Shown in pieces: positions 7,269-16,422 of a stretch of DNA of 39,666 bases (its first letter is position 1; each line of letters begins with the position of its first letter). The notes under the pieces were generated by a model. The model made no database searches. It was not told the DNA's origin and saw only the letters and a list, made by a program, of their open reading frames with translations. The translations under genes and the position numbers were made by a program. This DNA comes from Bacteroidales bacterium (GTDB taxonomy: Bacteria; Bacteroidota; Bacteroidia; Bacteroidales; P3): assembly GCA_009785425.1 (NCBI GenBank), contig WQWI01000019.1, forward strand, positions 1 through 39,666, given 5' to 3'.

Positions 7269-8027
7269 TTATTTGAACAAAAAACGAACCCCTATAAACA
7301 TGTGGAACATCAACGTTTGTGGTAGCCCGTAATGTTTTCTCATAATCGCAAAACGTTCTTTCCAAGACTGTTTTTCACGTTGTTTGGAAAAACCGCCAAT
7401 CAAAAAACGTGACAAAATTTGATGCGAGTTGCAAACGATTTTTGCTTGTTTCATCGCACGAATAACCCAGTCAATATCAGCACTAATTTTGTAATGCAAA
7501 TCGTATTTTGGAGCAATGTTTCGAGAAATTAGAATTGATTGATGGCAGACCAACATTCCCATTCGAAACGATTTCCACGTAAATTTTTTCGGTGGTCGTT
7601 TTTCTCGCAAACCCAACACATTTCTGCTCTCATCAACCATTGCTGTATCGCCATAAATAACATCAGCGTTTTTTTCAAAAAACGGAACTAAATTTTCAAG
7701 CGTTGTCGGCTCATAAATTTCATCGCCAGCATTGATAAACCACACGTAATCGCCGGTTGCCAGAGCGAGTCCTTTGTTCATTGCGTCGTAAATTCCGTTG
7801 TCGGGTTCTGAAATTATTTTGGTTTGTAGAGACGCAATGCATTGCGTCTCTACGAGATTTATCGAAAAAACATCACTAATAGTTTCCATCGTTCTATCTG
7901 TACTATTTCCATCAACAATGATATATTCAATGTTGGAATACGTCTGATTGAGAACGCTCTGAATTGTACGTCTAATCAGGGTTTCCGCATTATAGCAAAC
8001 CGTTATTATGGAAATTTTCGGAGCCAA
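7269..8027 (-). CDS. GT2-family glycosyltransferase with in-frame palindrome
   Basis: A 252-residue WcaA/PGL-type GT2 enzyme. The order ISIITVCYNAETLIRRTIQSV, YIIVDGNSTDRTME, ISEPDNGIYDAMNKGLALATG, YVWFINAGDEI, then YKISADIDWVIRA is the classic layout of this subgroup. Between VDGNSTD and SEPDNG the protein carries extra residues 59-68 (VETQCIASLQ), which are encoded by a perfect 28-bp palindrome at 7826-7853. This site lies after the first nucleotide-binding strand-helix unit and before the conserved SEPDNGIYDA loop. The gene is 8 bases downstream of yfhO and 8 bases upstream of the next glycosyltransferase. Confidence 0.9.
   Translation of the reverse strand: MAPKISIITVCYNAETLIRRTIQSVLNQTYSNIEYIIVDGNSTDRTMETISDVFSINLVETQCIASLQTKIISEPDNGIYDAMNKGLALATGDYVWFINAGDEIYEPTTLENLVPFFEKNADVIYGDTAMVDESRNVLGLREKRPPKKFTWKSFRMGMLVCHQSILISRNIAPKYDLHYKISADIDWVIRAMKQAKIVCNSHQILSRFLIGGFSKQREKQSWKERFAIMRKHYGLPQTLMFHMFIGVRFLFK
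7826..7853. repeat. Perfect 28-bp palindrome inside a glycosyltransferase gene
   Basis: The left half is gtagagacgcaatg, and the right half is its exact reverse complement (cattgcgtctctac) with no loop. 'GTAGAGACGC...GCGTCTCTAC' is a familiar dispersed palindrome in Bacteroidetes and cyanobacterial genomes. It sits in frame and adds about 10 codons. Confidence 0.85.
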
Positions 8028-8035
8028 AACTAACG

Positions 8036-10501
8036 TTATTCTTTTTTCCTTCGTCTGACATAATACACAACACTCCCTATCAATGCCAGAATCACTAAAG
8101 TAGAGGCAGCCGTGGAGATTGCTCTCGAAATCTTAAAAATTTGAGGCATCGGATACGAGAATACAATTTCGTGTTCGCCTGCCGGAATAATTAGTGCACG
8201 CAAAATATAGTTTACACGAATGATTGGAACTTTTTCACCATCAATAGTTGCACGCCAATGGCGATAAAAGACTTCTGAAAACACCGCAAATTGTGGCGTT
8301 TCGGCAGATGTTTGATAGATAATTTTATTGGGTTGCCAATGTGTCATCACAATCTCTGCCGTCTCGTCTCGTTCGAACGTAAAATCTCCAAAAATATCGC
8401 CGAACAACGATCTATCAATAATCGCAACCGAGCTCGGATCAAAATCATCCAACGCTAAAATATCCTCATCCGGATTTGCTACAAATCGCACGGAATCCAC
8501 AAACCACGCGTGTCCAAGAGCGGCTTCATTCAGTTGCACTTCACCATTTGGAGCAATGAAATATTTCGTGTTAAGCATATTTAACACATTTATATTCAAC
8601 CCTCGCCTATGCGACATGTGAAAGTCAATGATATCTTGGTAACGACGCAGTTTCATTGGGCTATAGCCTCCGATTGATTTGTGGAAATAAGATGTCATTG
8701 ACTCGTTAAACGTGTTTGAAGCAGCATTGAACACTCGGAAATTTGGATCAGGATCTTGCATAATCAACAAATCCGCCTCAGTAGGCACAATTACCCAAGC
8801 TTGTCGTCTGTCCACAAAATGACGCTCGTTCAGATAACGCCTTGCAACGCCCCACATATCCACGGTAACCAGTACAATCAGTGCAATAATTAGATAATTT
8901 GCTTTTTGAATTTTCCCCTTTACAAACAGCCACATCAACCCAAACGCCAACACCACAAAAAACAATGAACGCCACGTGTCGCTCATCATCATTGATTGAC
9001 GATGGTCATGCAAAATATCCATAATCTGTGCTACTGATGCTTGTGGAAATCCCGCATTCGCCAAACGGTGTGCAAAACCCGGATCACCGGGACCAGAAAA
9101 TGAAAGTATTGACGAGCCAAACAGCAAGAAAAACACGCATATTCCACCAACAATACCCAGCGTGTATTTTAGGTATTTTACCAAATCAACTTTTGGAACT
9201 TTATTTTCAATAATTTTTTTCAAACCTAACATCGCCAAAATAGGCATCGTTGTTTCTGCCAAGAATAGTGCCATCTCCGGCGTTCGGAATCGATTGTAGA
9301 GCGGTAAGTATTCAAACAAAAAGTTATTGAACATCGGAAAATTTCTGCCCCAAGCCAACATAATCGAAAGTATGGTGGCTGCGAGTAGCCACCATTTTTC
9401 GGGTCCTCGCAAAATGAACAAACTCAAAATAAACAAGAAAATAACCACTGCTCCTGCGTAGTGCGGGCCTGATGTGAACGGCTTGTCGCCCCAAAAAGTT
9501 TGCAGCCCCCCGATATTTGCACCTGCTTGTCGAAGTTCTCGAGCCGTTCTCGAATCAGGATCAATAGGGGTCCAACTGGCACCACCATATAAATTCGGAA
9601 TAAGCAAAGTAAATGTTTCCATTATACCATAACTCCACATAAACGCATAATCAATTTCCAATCCAGCTTGATTCGGGGTTAAGTAAGATGTGCCATCCGG
9701 CTTTATCGTTAATTCCGAGCCTCCTCGCATAGTATCCCTAGTAAAATCTTTTTTGGGTAATAAACTCTCCGTTGCTGGCAAAACAGCAAGCATTGCAGCT
9801 ATACATAAAACACCAACAATTTTGGAATACAATTTCAAGTTTTTCTCTACAAACATGTAGTAAACAAAATAAGCAATGCCTGAGAGAATAACGGCAAGCA
9901 TCGCATAGTAGGTAATCTGGACATGAGGGAAGGGAAATTGGAGCCCCAAAAACACCATTGTTATGATAGCACCTAAAAGTATTTTTCCACGGAATGCTAA
10001 AATAATTCCACCAAACATGGGTGCAATCCAAGCCATAGTGTAGCCTTTATTGACGTGCCCAGCCTCAATAATGATGATATTGTATGAAGCTAAAGTGTAT
10101 GCCAGAGCCCCCAAAACAGCAAACCATGTATTTCTAACCCCAATACAGAGCATAAAAATATAAAAACCGAGTAGATAAACAAAGAAAATGCCCATGTGGA
10201 AAAGAGGCAAATTCAATCTCATAATGTCAAAAATAGAGTCAAATATATTTTTTTCGTTAGGGCAACCTCTAATAAACTCTGGCATTCCGCCAAACATATT
10301 CGGCGACCAAAACGTGTGCTCACCGGTTTCTCTATAAAAATCGTCTGTAGCTTTTGCCATACCTATAACACCGAGCATATCACCAGAAGGAAGGTCTTTA
10401 TTATCAAACACAATCGGTCTGAAAAAGATCACTGTCAAAAGCAGAAAAAACGCAATAGCCGCAATGTGAGGCAAAAAAGTTTTGAAGTTAAGGTCTTTCA
10501 T
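8036..10501 (-). CDS. YfhO-family multi-spanning membrane protein
   Basis: An 821-residue inner membrane protein with an N-terminal segment (LPHIAAIAFFLLLTVIFF), about a dozen hydrophobic helices to roughly residue 560, a soluble C-terminal portion, and a last helix followed by YYVRRRKKE. The early SGDMLGVIGMAKATDDFYRETGEHTFWSPNMFGGMPEF block and the EAGHVNKGY segment are typical of Bacteroidetes YfhO proteins. These belong to the GT-C-like membrane glycosyltransferases; Firmicutes YfhO proteins glycosylate teichoic acids. A role in lipid-linked sugar transfer to surface glycans is an inference. It is the first gene of a unit with two GT2 glycosyltransferases. Confidence 0.87.
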   Translation of the reverse strand: MKDLNFKTFLPHIAAIAFFLLLTVIFFRPIVFDNKDLPSGDMLGVIGMAKATDDFYRETGEHTFWSPNMFGGMPEFIRGCPNEKNIFDSIFDIMRLNLPLFHMGIFFVYLLGFYIFMLCIGVRNTWFAVLGALAYTLASYNIIIIEAGHVNKGYTMAWIAPMFGGIILAFRGKILLGAIITMVFLGLQFPFPHVQITYYAMLAVILSGIAYFVYYMFVEKNLKLYSKIVGVLCIAAMLAVLPATESLLPKKDFTRDTMRGGSELTIKPDGTSYLTPNQAGLEIDYAFMWSYGIMETFTLLIPNLYGGASWTPIDPDSRTARELRQAGANIGGLQTFWGDKPFTSGPHYAGAVVIFLFILSLFILRGPEKWWLLAATILSIMLAWGRNFPMFNNFLFEYLPLYNRFRTPEMALFLAETTMPILAMLGLKKIIENKVPKVDLVKYLKYTLGIVGGICVFFLLFGSSILSFSGPGDPGFAHRLANAGFPQASVAQIMDILHDHRQSMMMSDTWRSLFFVVLAFGLMWLFVKGKIQKANYLIIALIVLVTVDMWGVARRYLNERHFVDRRQAWVIVPTEADLLIMQDPDPNFRVFNAASNTFNESMTSYFHKSIGGYSPMKLRRYQDIIDFHMSHRRGLNINVLNMLNTKYFIAPNGEVQLNEAALGHAWFVDSVRFVANPDEDILALDDFDPSSVAIIDRSLFGDIFGDFTFERDETAEIVMTHWQPNKIIYQTSAETPQFAVFSEVFYRHWRATIDGEKVPIIRVNYILRALIIPAGEHEIVFSYPMPQIFKISRAISTAASTLVILALIGSVVYYVRRRKKE

Positions 10502-10530
10502 GTTTGTTTGTTATTTGTAAAAATTCAGTG

Positions 10531-10538
10531 CAAAGATA
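10531..10538 (-). promoter_or_regulatory. Promoter box TATCTTTG for yfhO unit
   Basis: On the minus strand TATCTTTG precedes the yfhO ATG by 29 bases, in the short gap after the DUF268 gene. The yfhO unit can therefore be transcribed separately from the genes upstream. Confidence 0.75.
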
Positions 10539-10556
10539 CGAAAAAAAATGCAAAAA

Positions 10557-11324
10557 TCAACGTCTTCGCAATTCAAATATTCCTAATCCATATTCACACA
10601 TCAAACTATCTGCTTCTACCGATTGGTCTGCAAGATCCACATTTTCTCGTAAATTTCCGGCACTATCTACATAAGAAAAAGATAGTAAGTCGTAATCTTC
10701 TTTGAATATGCTCCACAAATATGGAATAGAAAACACTCTGTGAGCATTAAATTCAATTCTTTGTCTTCCAATTGGTACTGAGAAATAAAATACTCCTGAC
10801 GGTTTTAGTATCTGAGTTATGTTTTTTATGGCTTTCAGGTGCCCATTGTAATCAATAGGATCGCCATACCGCCCCAAACCAAAATGTTCTATGGAATGTA
10901 GTGCTGAAATTGAATCTGAGTAGTTTATCATGTTTTCGGGAAGTTCCATCAAATCTGCTTTCGTGAAGCTAATATTTTCAACATTGCTTTTCAGCTCGCG
11001 AATGTCCAAAACTTCAATTTCTCTGAATACAGCAACATGGGCAACAAAGCCATCTATTCGAGAACCAATATCAACATGCTTTGTAGGATTGGCAACAAAT
11101 ATTTTTTTTGCTACAAGTAAATCTTGATAAAAATAATCTCCCGACAAAACTCCGGCTTCCGCAGATTTATCACATAGTACTGGAAAATATCTAAGAGAAA
11201 AATATCCCCTATCCTCTCCTCTAATCTTTCGTTGTTTTCTTAGCCGCAGCAGGTCACGAAAATAAGAGGGAATTCTGCTAAAGTGAAGTATGAGATTTTT
11301 TAAAATCCAAAATGTGTTTTTCAT
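10557..11324 (-). CDS. DUF268 methyltransferase-like protein
   Basis: A 255-residue cytoplasmic protein with a SAM-methyltransferase-like core. HVDIGSRIDGFVAHVAVF replaces the usual glycine loop, followed by IEVLDIRELKS, ISFTKADLMELP, DSISALHSIEHFGLGRYGDP and ILKPSGVFYFSVPIG. The combination matches DUF268, often found in polysaccharide loci. It may methylate a sugar, but activity is not proven for the family as far as I know. It is the last gene of the FkbM-glycosyltransferase unit, 29 bases after the glycosyltransferase. Confidence 0.75.
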   Translation of the reverse strand: MKNTFWILKNLILHFSRIPSYFRDLLRLRKQRKIRGEDRGYFSLRYFPVLCDKSAEAGVLSGDYFYQDLLVAKKIFVANPTKHVDIGSRIDGFVAHVAVFREIEVLDIRELKSNVENISFTKADLMELPENMINYSDSISALHSIEHFGLGRYGDPIDYNGHLKAIKNITQILKPSGVFYFSVPIGRQRIEFNAHRVFSIPYLWSIFKEDYDLLSFSYVDSAGNLRENVDLADQSVEADSLMCEYGLGIFELRRR

Positions 11325-11353
11325 GCAATTTTATATTTTGTTTGGTCTGTATC

Positions 11354-12136
11354 TTAGAAATTCTCAAGCTTAAGCCAAACTTTGACACGATTCAGAAACA
11401 AGCCAAATTTGGTTTGGAGTAAAAGATGTAGTGTTTTTTGCCGTAGATTCCAAAAAAGTAACTTTATGGATTTACCATGATATTTTTCGTAAACTATTTT
11501 CACTTCTTTCAACCCCTCAAAAGTATCAGAGCCTACCCCATCAGGCAAAAAATCAACCATTGGTATCTCAATAAACTTGGATTTTTCAGAAGCGATTCTA
11601 CACACAAAGTCATAATCCATCGCAATTCGGATTGATGTATCATATAAGCCATACATATCATGCAACTGCTTTTTGAAAAACATCGTTTGATGAGATATAC
11701 AGCGCATGCCTCGATACAATTTTCGAGAATCGAACTGCTTTCCTACCAAAACACGTTGGTCGCCTTTCATGCGATACATTTTTCCATAAACCCACATCAA
11801 TTTTTCATCCTCTTGAAAAGTATTTAGCACAGTTTCTATTACATTTGAATCTACATAGCAGTCTCCAGAATTAAGCATATTCACAATATCTCCCGAACTG
11901 GCAAGGATTCCTTTGTTAAATGCATCTGCTATTCCATTGTCCGGCTCCGAAATCCATTCTCGATAACTCGGGTGCTGATTTTGTTCCAAATAGTCTCGTA
12001 TTTCGCTATTGGTTGACCCGTCAACGATAATGTGTTGATGCGGCTTCACACTTTGACTATCCACAGAATCAATCGTTCTGATCAACTCGGAAAGATTGTT
12101 GAAGCAAATCGTGATTACTGAGATGTTATGGGACAT
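11354..12136 (-). CDS. GT2-family glycosyltransferase
   Basis: A 260-residue enzyme starting MSHNISVITICFNNLSELIRT, with HIIVDGSTNSEIRDYL, WISEPDNGIADAFNKGILASSGDIVNMLNSGD and IAMDYDFVCRIA. It is the same PGL/WcaA-like GT2 subgroup as the gene at 7269-8027, but without a palindromic insertion between VDGST and SEPDNG, so it is a useful internal comparison. ATG at 12136 is chosen because the family begins here; an in-frame ATG at 12142 is a close alternative. The start overlaps the FkbM gene by 11 bases, indicating an operon. Confidence 0.88.
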   Translation of the reverse strand: MSHNISVITICFNNLSELIRTIDSVDSQSVKPHQHIIVDGSTNSEIRDYLEQNQHPSYREWISEPDNGIADAFNKGILASSGDIVNMLNSGDCYVDSNVIETVLNTFQEDEKLMWVYGKMYRMKGDQRVLVGKQFDSRKLYRGMRCISHQTMFFKKQLHDMYGLYDTSIRIAMDYDFVCRIASEKSKFIEIPMVDFLPDGVGSDTFEGLKEVKIVYEKYHGKSIKLLFWNLRQKTLHLLLQTKFGLFLNRVKVWLKLENF

Positions 12137-13100
12137 AAGCATATAGTTTCTGCCAAGCATGTACGACTTTATACTTTGGGTTTGCTTTTAAAATAATATC
12201 TTCTAACACTTGCGGATCATCTGGCAAGTGATAAGTGCAAATGGCTAATTTTGGTGCAAATTCTTGTAGTACTTTGGTAGCACCGGATAACATATAACGT
12301 TCGGCACCTTCTATATCTGCTTTAATGAAATCTATTTTTGAAATGCGATTCTCATTAACCCATTTATCCAACGTTATGCAATGTATTTTTTCTGCTTTGG
12401 CATGTTTATTGTGAGGCAATACAAAAGATGCAGATGCGGCATCTTGCTGATTTACATTGATTTCCATTTTACACTCTTTATCGCTCAATGCATAAGGCAC
12501 AATCTCTATAGTATTGATTGATTGACTGTTTGACTTGTTCAGTGCTATATTTTTTTCAAGTAGGTTTGTCGTTGACTTTACCGGCTCAAAGGCATAACAT
12601 TTACAGTTATAGAAATAGTTGGCAAACAAGGAAAACATACCCATATTAGCTCCAACATCGACAACCACATCGTTAGGCTTAAGGACAACAGGCTGAAACT
12701 GATAAGGACCTTCTGTTATTCTACACTCTTTAATAGTTTGGTAAAAGACCTCATACTCTTCCGTTTTTTTGAAATAATCGTCATAAAGCAATAAATCCAC
12801 CAACTCGTAGGTAAAAGCACTTCTTATGGAAGGTAAAGTTAAGTCAAACTTTATACCTTCTATCTCCAAGATTCCGTTTTGAGACAAGAATTTATTTTCG
12901 ACAAGTTCAGTAAGTTTTTCTCCTATGAAAGTCCCCCCCTTAATGCCGTAGATCTTTTGTCTGAAAATTTGTATGATTTTATTCAGCACCTCATTTTCAG
13001 GATACCTTTTTCTCATCTTTTTCAGAGCGGTCAACCTCTCTCGAAATACTCCGTTTTTCGAAAATCGTTTTTTATATTCTGTGAATAATTGTGTAATCAT
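12126..13100 (-). CDS. FkbM-family methyltransferase
   Basis: A 324-residue SAM-dependent methyltransferase. The N-terminal 100 residues are not diagnostic. The catalytic half shows NDVVVDVGANMGMFSLFA (SAM glycine loop), YAFEPVKSTTNLLEKNIALN, ALSDKECKMEINV, and IDFIKADIEGAERYMLSGA, a hallmark of FkbM enzymes. These usually O-methylate sugars or secondary metabolites, and the location suggests a sugar of the surface glycan. It leads its own unit, with a promoter box 18 bases upstream. Confidence 0.88.
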   Translation of the reverse strand: MITQLFTEYKKRFSKNGVFRERLTALKKMRKRYPENEVLNKIIQIFRQKIYGIKGGTFIGEKLTELVENKFLSQNGILEIEGIKFDLTLPSIRSAFTYELVDLLLYDDYFKKTEEYEVFYQTIKECRITEGPYQFQPVVLKPNDVVVDVGANMGMFSLFANYFYNCKCYAFEPVKSTTNLLEKNIALNKSNSQSINTIEIVPYALSDKECKMEINVNQQDAASASFVLPHNKHAKAEKIHCITLDKWVNENRISKIDFIKADIEGAERYMLSGATKVLQEFAPKLAICTYHLPDDPQVLEDIILKANPKYKVVHAWQKLYAYVP

Positions 13101-13118
13101 ATGATTTTTTTTTCAGTG

Positions 13119-13126
13119 CAAAGATA
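13119..13126 (-). promoter_or_regulatory. Promoter box TATCTTTG for the FkbM unit
   Basis: Minus-strand TATCTTTG within a CGTATCTTTGC context, 18 bases before the ATG at 13100. Confidence 0.75.
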
Positions 13127-13143
13127 CGAAAAATATTGAATCT

Positions 13144-14136
13144 TTACTTATATTTCTGTTTTAATATTTCGGCGGTTTCTAAACCTCGTCGAAAAATGAT
13201 TTTTTGTACAAAAGATGTTAAAAATCCCCAACCGTATGCTGTGATTTGGATGTAAGACGCCCAAACAGACAGTGAAGCCGTTTTCAGCGAATTTGTTTTA
13301 CCAAATGAATCCGCAAAAAGCAACAACGAGTAGGTCGCTGGAAATAATAGCCACCATAACGCGTGAAAAATTGCCATAAACACAATGACAATTGCTCCCA
13401 ACAAAAACAACGCAGGAAACGTGTGCACAATTTTCAAAGAACCTTTGTGCAAAAGTGCAAGATTTATACGTGCTGTACCGAAATTAAAAATTTGCTTAAA
13501 AAATTTACGAAAACTGACACGACGCTTGTGATAAACATACACATCGTGAAAAAGCATCGTTCGAAAACCCGCATCAGTTATGCGAATGGAGAGATCTATA
13601 TCTTCGCCAAACATATCTTTGAATCCACCAACTTTTTCAAAAACTGCACGAGAAAATCCCATATTGAATGTGCGTGGCTTGAATTTTTCCATCTGTTGTT
13701 TTCCGCCACGAATACCACCGGTCGTAAAAAAAGAAGTCATCGCATAGTTGATGGCTTTTTGCACGTCTGAAAACGATTCGTGTGCCGCATCCGGACCGCC
13801 AAAACAATCACTGTAGTTTTCCTGCAATTCTTTATCTAAGCGTTCAAAATAATCGGCTGGAAAAACGCAGTCCGAATCAGTAAAAACAAAATAATCTTTA
13901 GTTGCCAATTGCATACCAACATTACGGCTATCGCTTCGTCCGGTGTTGGGTTTAACGTGATAAATAATGTTTAAACGACCATTATAATTATCTACAGTTT
14001 CGTTGCACGGCAATGTCGAACCATCTTCAACGATGACAACTTCAAACGGTTTAATCGTCTGTAACTCCAAACTCTCCAACAATTCTTCTATTTCGTCAGG
14101 ACGGTTATAAACAGGTATAATGATCGAATAAAACAT
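13144..14136 (-). CDS. Membrane-associated GT2-family glycosyltransferase
   Basis: A 330-residue enzyme. It opens MFYSIIIPVYNRPDEIEELLESL, followed by VVIVEDGS, NTGRSDSRNVGMQLATKDYFVFTDSDC (DxD) and FGEDIDLSIRITDAGF (catalytic ED). The last third has hydrophobic helices (IVHTFPALFLLGAIVIVFMAIF and neighbours) that anchor it to the inner membrane. The start at 14136 lies 8 bases after the fcl stop; a longer form from 14163 would overlap fcl and is less likely. It is the third gene of the gmd-fcl unit and might use GDP-fucose, which is only an inference from position. Confidence 0.88.
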   Translation of the reverse strand: MFYSIIIPVYNRPDEIEELLESLELQTIKPFEVVIVEDGSTLPCNETVDNYNGRLNIIYHVKPNTGRSDSRNVGMQLATKDYFVFTDSDCVFPADYFERLDKELQENYSDCFGGPDAAHESFSDVQKAINYAMTSFFTTGGIRGGKQQMEKFKPRTFNMGFSRAVFEKVGGFKDMFGEDIDLSIRITDAGFRTMLFHDVYVYHKRRVSFRKFFKQIFNFGTARINLALLHKGSLKIVHTFPALFLLGAIVIVFMAIFHALWWLLFPATYSLLLFADSFGKTNSLKTASLSVWASYIQITAYGWGFLTSFVQKIIFRRGLETAEILKQKYK

Positions 14137-14143
14137 ATTTTTG

Positions 14144-15211
14144 TTATTTTTGATACCACTCATACATTCTCCGAATTCCGTCCGACAATTCTACAGAATG
14201 TTTCCAGCCCAATGAATGCAATTTCGCAGGGTTTGTGAGTTTTCGCATCGTTCCGTCCGGTTTTTCGGAGTTGTAAACAATTTGCCCATCGTAGTCAACA
14301 ATGGATTGAATTGTCGATGCCAATTCAGCGATAGATATTTCTTTTCCTGTGCCAATGTTGATATGACAATTTCGAATTTCTGTTTTATCTTTTGTCAAAT
14401 CTGAAAAATTGACATTTTCCATCACAAACACGCAGGCATCTGCCATATCTTCGCTCCAAAGAAATTCGCGCAAAGGCTTTCCTGTGCCCCAAATTTCGAT
14501 GCTTTCAGTCGTAGCGCCGTATTTGGCTAATTTTTCCAAAATACTTCCTTCTGGTGCAGTTCCGTTGATTTGTTCAATGGGTCGAAGGTTTAAATCATTT
14601 CGAATGCTTTCAAAATTGCCGTTTTTCAGAAGTTTTGCAAGGTGCATTTTTCGAAGTAACGCAGGCAATACATGACTGGTTTCCAAATTGAAATTATCAT
14701 TGGGACCATACAAATTTGTTGGCATAACCGCCAAAAAATTAGTCCCGTATTGTAAGTTAAAACTTTCGCAAAGTTTGATTCCGGCTATTTTTGCTATGGC
14801 ATACGGTTCATTGGTATATTCTAAAATATCGGTCAGCAAAACGTCTTCCGACATCGGTTGCGGTGCATTTTTCGGATAAATGCACGTTGAACCGAGAAAC
14901 AGCAATTTTTTCACACCAAATTTCCATGCAGAATGTACAATGTTGTTCTGGATCTGTAAATTTTCATAAATAAAATCAGCTCTATACGTATTGTTAGCAA
15001 CAATTCCGCCGACTTTCGCAGCAGCCAAAAAAACATAATCCGGTTTTTCTGTCTCAAAAAAACATTCAACATCACATTGATTTCTCAAATCCAACTCATC
15101 CAATGTTTTTCCCAACAAACTGGTGTAACCTTTTTGCTGTAAATTCTTCCAAATCGCAGATCCGACAAGTCCTGTGTGTCCTGCTACATAAATTTTTGCG
15201 TGCTTTTCCAA
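14144..15211 (-). CDS. fcl: GDP-L-fucose synthase
   Basis: Converts GDP-4-keto-6-deoxy-D-mannose to GDP-L-fucose by epimerisation at C3 and C5 and NADPH reduction. The NADP site is [13 protein letters not shown]. The short-chain dehydrogenase triad is seen in FLGSTCIYP (Ser) and [10 protein letters not shown] (Tyr-x3-Lys). [29 protein letters not shown] and [12 protein letters not shown] are family signatures. The 355-residue length is slightly above the enterobacterial enzyme, with a spacer around residues 190-235. It lies 2 bases after gmd, the enzyme of the preceding step, so the pair makes GDP-L-fucose for the surface glycan. Confidence 0.95.
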   Translation of the reverse strand: MEKHAKIYVAGHTGLVGSAIWKNLQQKGYTSLLGKTLDELDLRNQCDVECFFETEKPDYVFLAAAKVGGIVANNTYRADFIYENLQIQNNIVHSAWKFGVKKLLFLGSTCIYPKNAPQPMSEDVLLTDILEYTNEPYAIAKIAGIKLCESFNLQYGTNFLAVMPTNLYGPNDNFNLETSHVLPALLRKMHLAKLLKNGNFESIRNDLNLRPIEQINGTAPEGSILEKLAKYGATTESIEIWGTGKPLREFLWSEDMADACVFVMENVNFSDLTKDKTEIRNCHINIGTGKEISIAELASTIQSIVDYDGQIVYNSEKPDGTMRKLTNPAKLHSLGWKHSVELSDGIRRMYEWYQK

Positions 15212-15213
15212 TT

Positions 15214-16365
15214 TTATTCGAAATAGTTAAGTGTGACAAACCCGGCTTTCTTGAGGTAATTCTCTTTTTTGAACAATTTGACATCGCTCGAAATCATATC
15301 CTCAATCAATGAATCAAGGTTGTATTTAGGCTTCCATCCGAGTTTGTTTTTTGCTTTGGTAGAGTCGCCGATTAGCAAATCTACTTCTGTAGGACGGAAA
15401 TACTGCGGATCAACTTCAACAATGTCCTTTTTCAAATGTTTTTGTAGATTTTCCAAAAATTCTTCACCCACCATTTTTGAAAAAACATCGGTATCGATAT
15501 GCGAAATGAATCCTTTCTCATCCACGCCTTCACCTTTAAATTCAATGGTTACACCCAGTTTTTCGAATGTCATTTTAACAAAATCTCGAATAGATGTTGT
15601 GATGCCCGTTGCAATAACATAATCATCGGGTTTGTCTTGTTGCAAAATCAAATACATCGCTTCTACATAATCTTTTGCATGTCCCCAATCACGTTTAGAA
15701 CTAAGGTTTCCCAAAAAAAGCTTATTTTGCATACCCATCACAATACGTGCCGCAGCACGAGTGATTTTACGAGTTACAAATGTTTCACCTCGAATCGGCG
15801 ACTCGTGATTGAACAAAATTCCGTTGCTTGCATGAATGTTATATGCTTCGCGATAATTGACTGTAATCCAATAGGCATACATTTTCGCCACAGCGTACGG
15901 CGAACGCGGGTAAAACGGTGTTTTCTCGGTTTGAGGAACTTCTTGCACCAAGCCGTAAAGCTCAGATGTAGAGGCTTGATAAATTTTGCACTTGTGAGTT
16001 AATCCTAACAAACGAACAGCCTCCAGAAGTCTCAAAGTGCCTATACCGTCAGCATTTGCTGTGTATTCCGGCGTATCGAACGAAACTTTGACATGTGACA
16101 TTGCAGCCAAGTTATAAATTTCGTCAGGCTGAACTTCTTGAATAATCCGAGTTAAGTTCATCGAGTCAGTCATGTCTCCATAATGGAGAATGAAATTTCT
16201 ATTTTCTACACTTGGGTCTTGATACAAATGATCTACGCGTTCAGTGTTGAACAACGATGAACGACGTTTTATACCGTGAACGACATAACCTTTTTTCAAT
16301 AAAAATTCGGCTAAATAAGCGCCATCCTGCCCCGTAATTCCTGTGATAAGTGCTACTTTTTTCAT
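15214..16365 (-). CDS. gmd: GDP-mannose 4,6-dehydratase
   Basis: Dehydrates GDP-D-mannose to GDP-4-keto-6-deoxy-D-mannose, the committed step to GDP-L-fucose. The NADP fold begins [54 protein letters not shown] and [15 protein letters not shown] (Tyr-x3-Lys) are all present, as are [15 protein letters not shown] and [15 protein letters not shown]. The start at 16365 gives the standard N-terminus; the longer frame from 16392 begins inside the promoter box. It is the first gene of the gmd-fcl-glycosyltransferase unit. Confidence 0.97.
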   Translation of the reverse strand: MKKVALITGITGQDGAYLAEFLLKKGYVVHGIKRRSSLFNTERVDHLYQDPSVENRNFILHYGDMTDSMNLTRIIQEVQPDEIYNLAAMSHVKVSFDTPEYTANADGIGTLRLLEAVRLLGLTHKCKIYQASTSELYGLVQEVPQTEKTPFYPRSPYAVAKMYAYWITVNYREAYNIHASNGILFNHESPIRGETFVTRKITRAAARIVMGMQNKLFLGNLSSKRDWGHAKDYVEAMYLILQQDKPDDYVIATGITTSIRDFVKMTFEKLGVTIEFKGEGVDEKGFISHIDTDVFSKMVGEEFLENLQKHLKKDIVEVDPQYFRPTEVDLLIGDSTKAKNKLGWKPKYNLDSLIEDMISSDVKLFKKENYLKKAGFVTLNYFE

Positions 16366-16389
16366 TTTTTGTGTTGTTATATAGTTCTG

Positions 16390-16397
16390 CAAAGATA
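16390..16397 (-). promoter_or_regulatory. Promoter box TATCTTTG for gmd
   Basis: Minus-strand TATCTTTG ends 24 bases before the gmd ATG and excludes the longer start at 16392. Confidence 0.75.
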
Positions 16398-16422
16398 CGA
16401 AAAATTTGCAAATTACTTAAAC

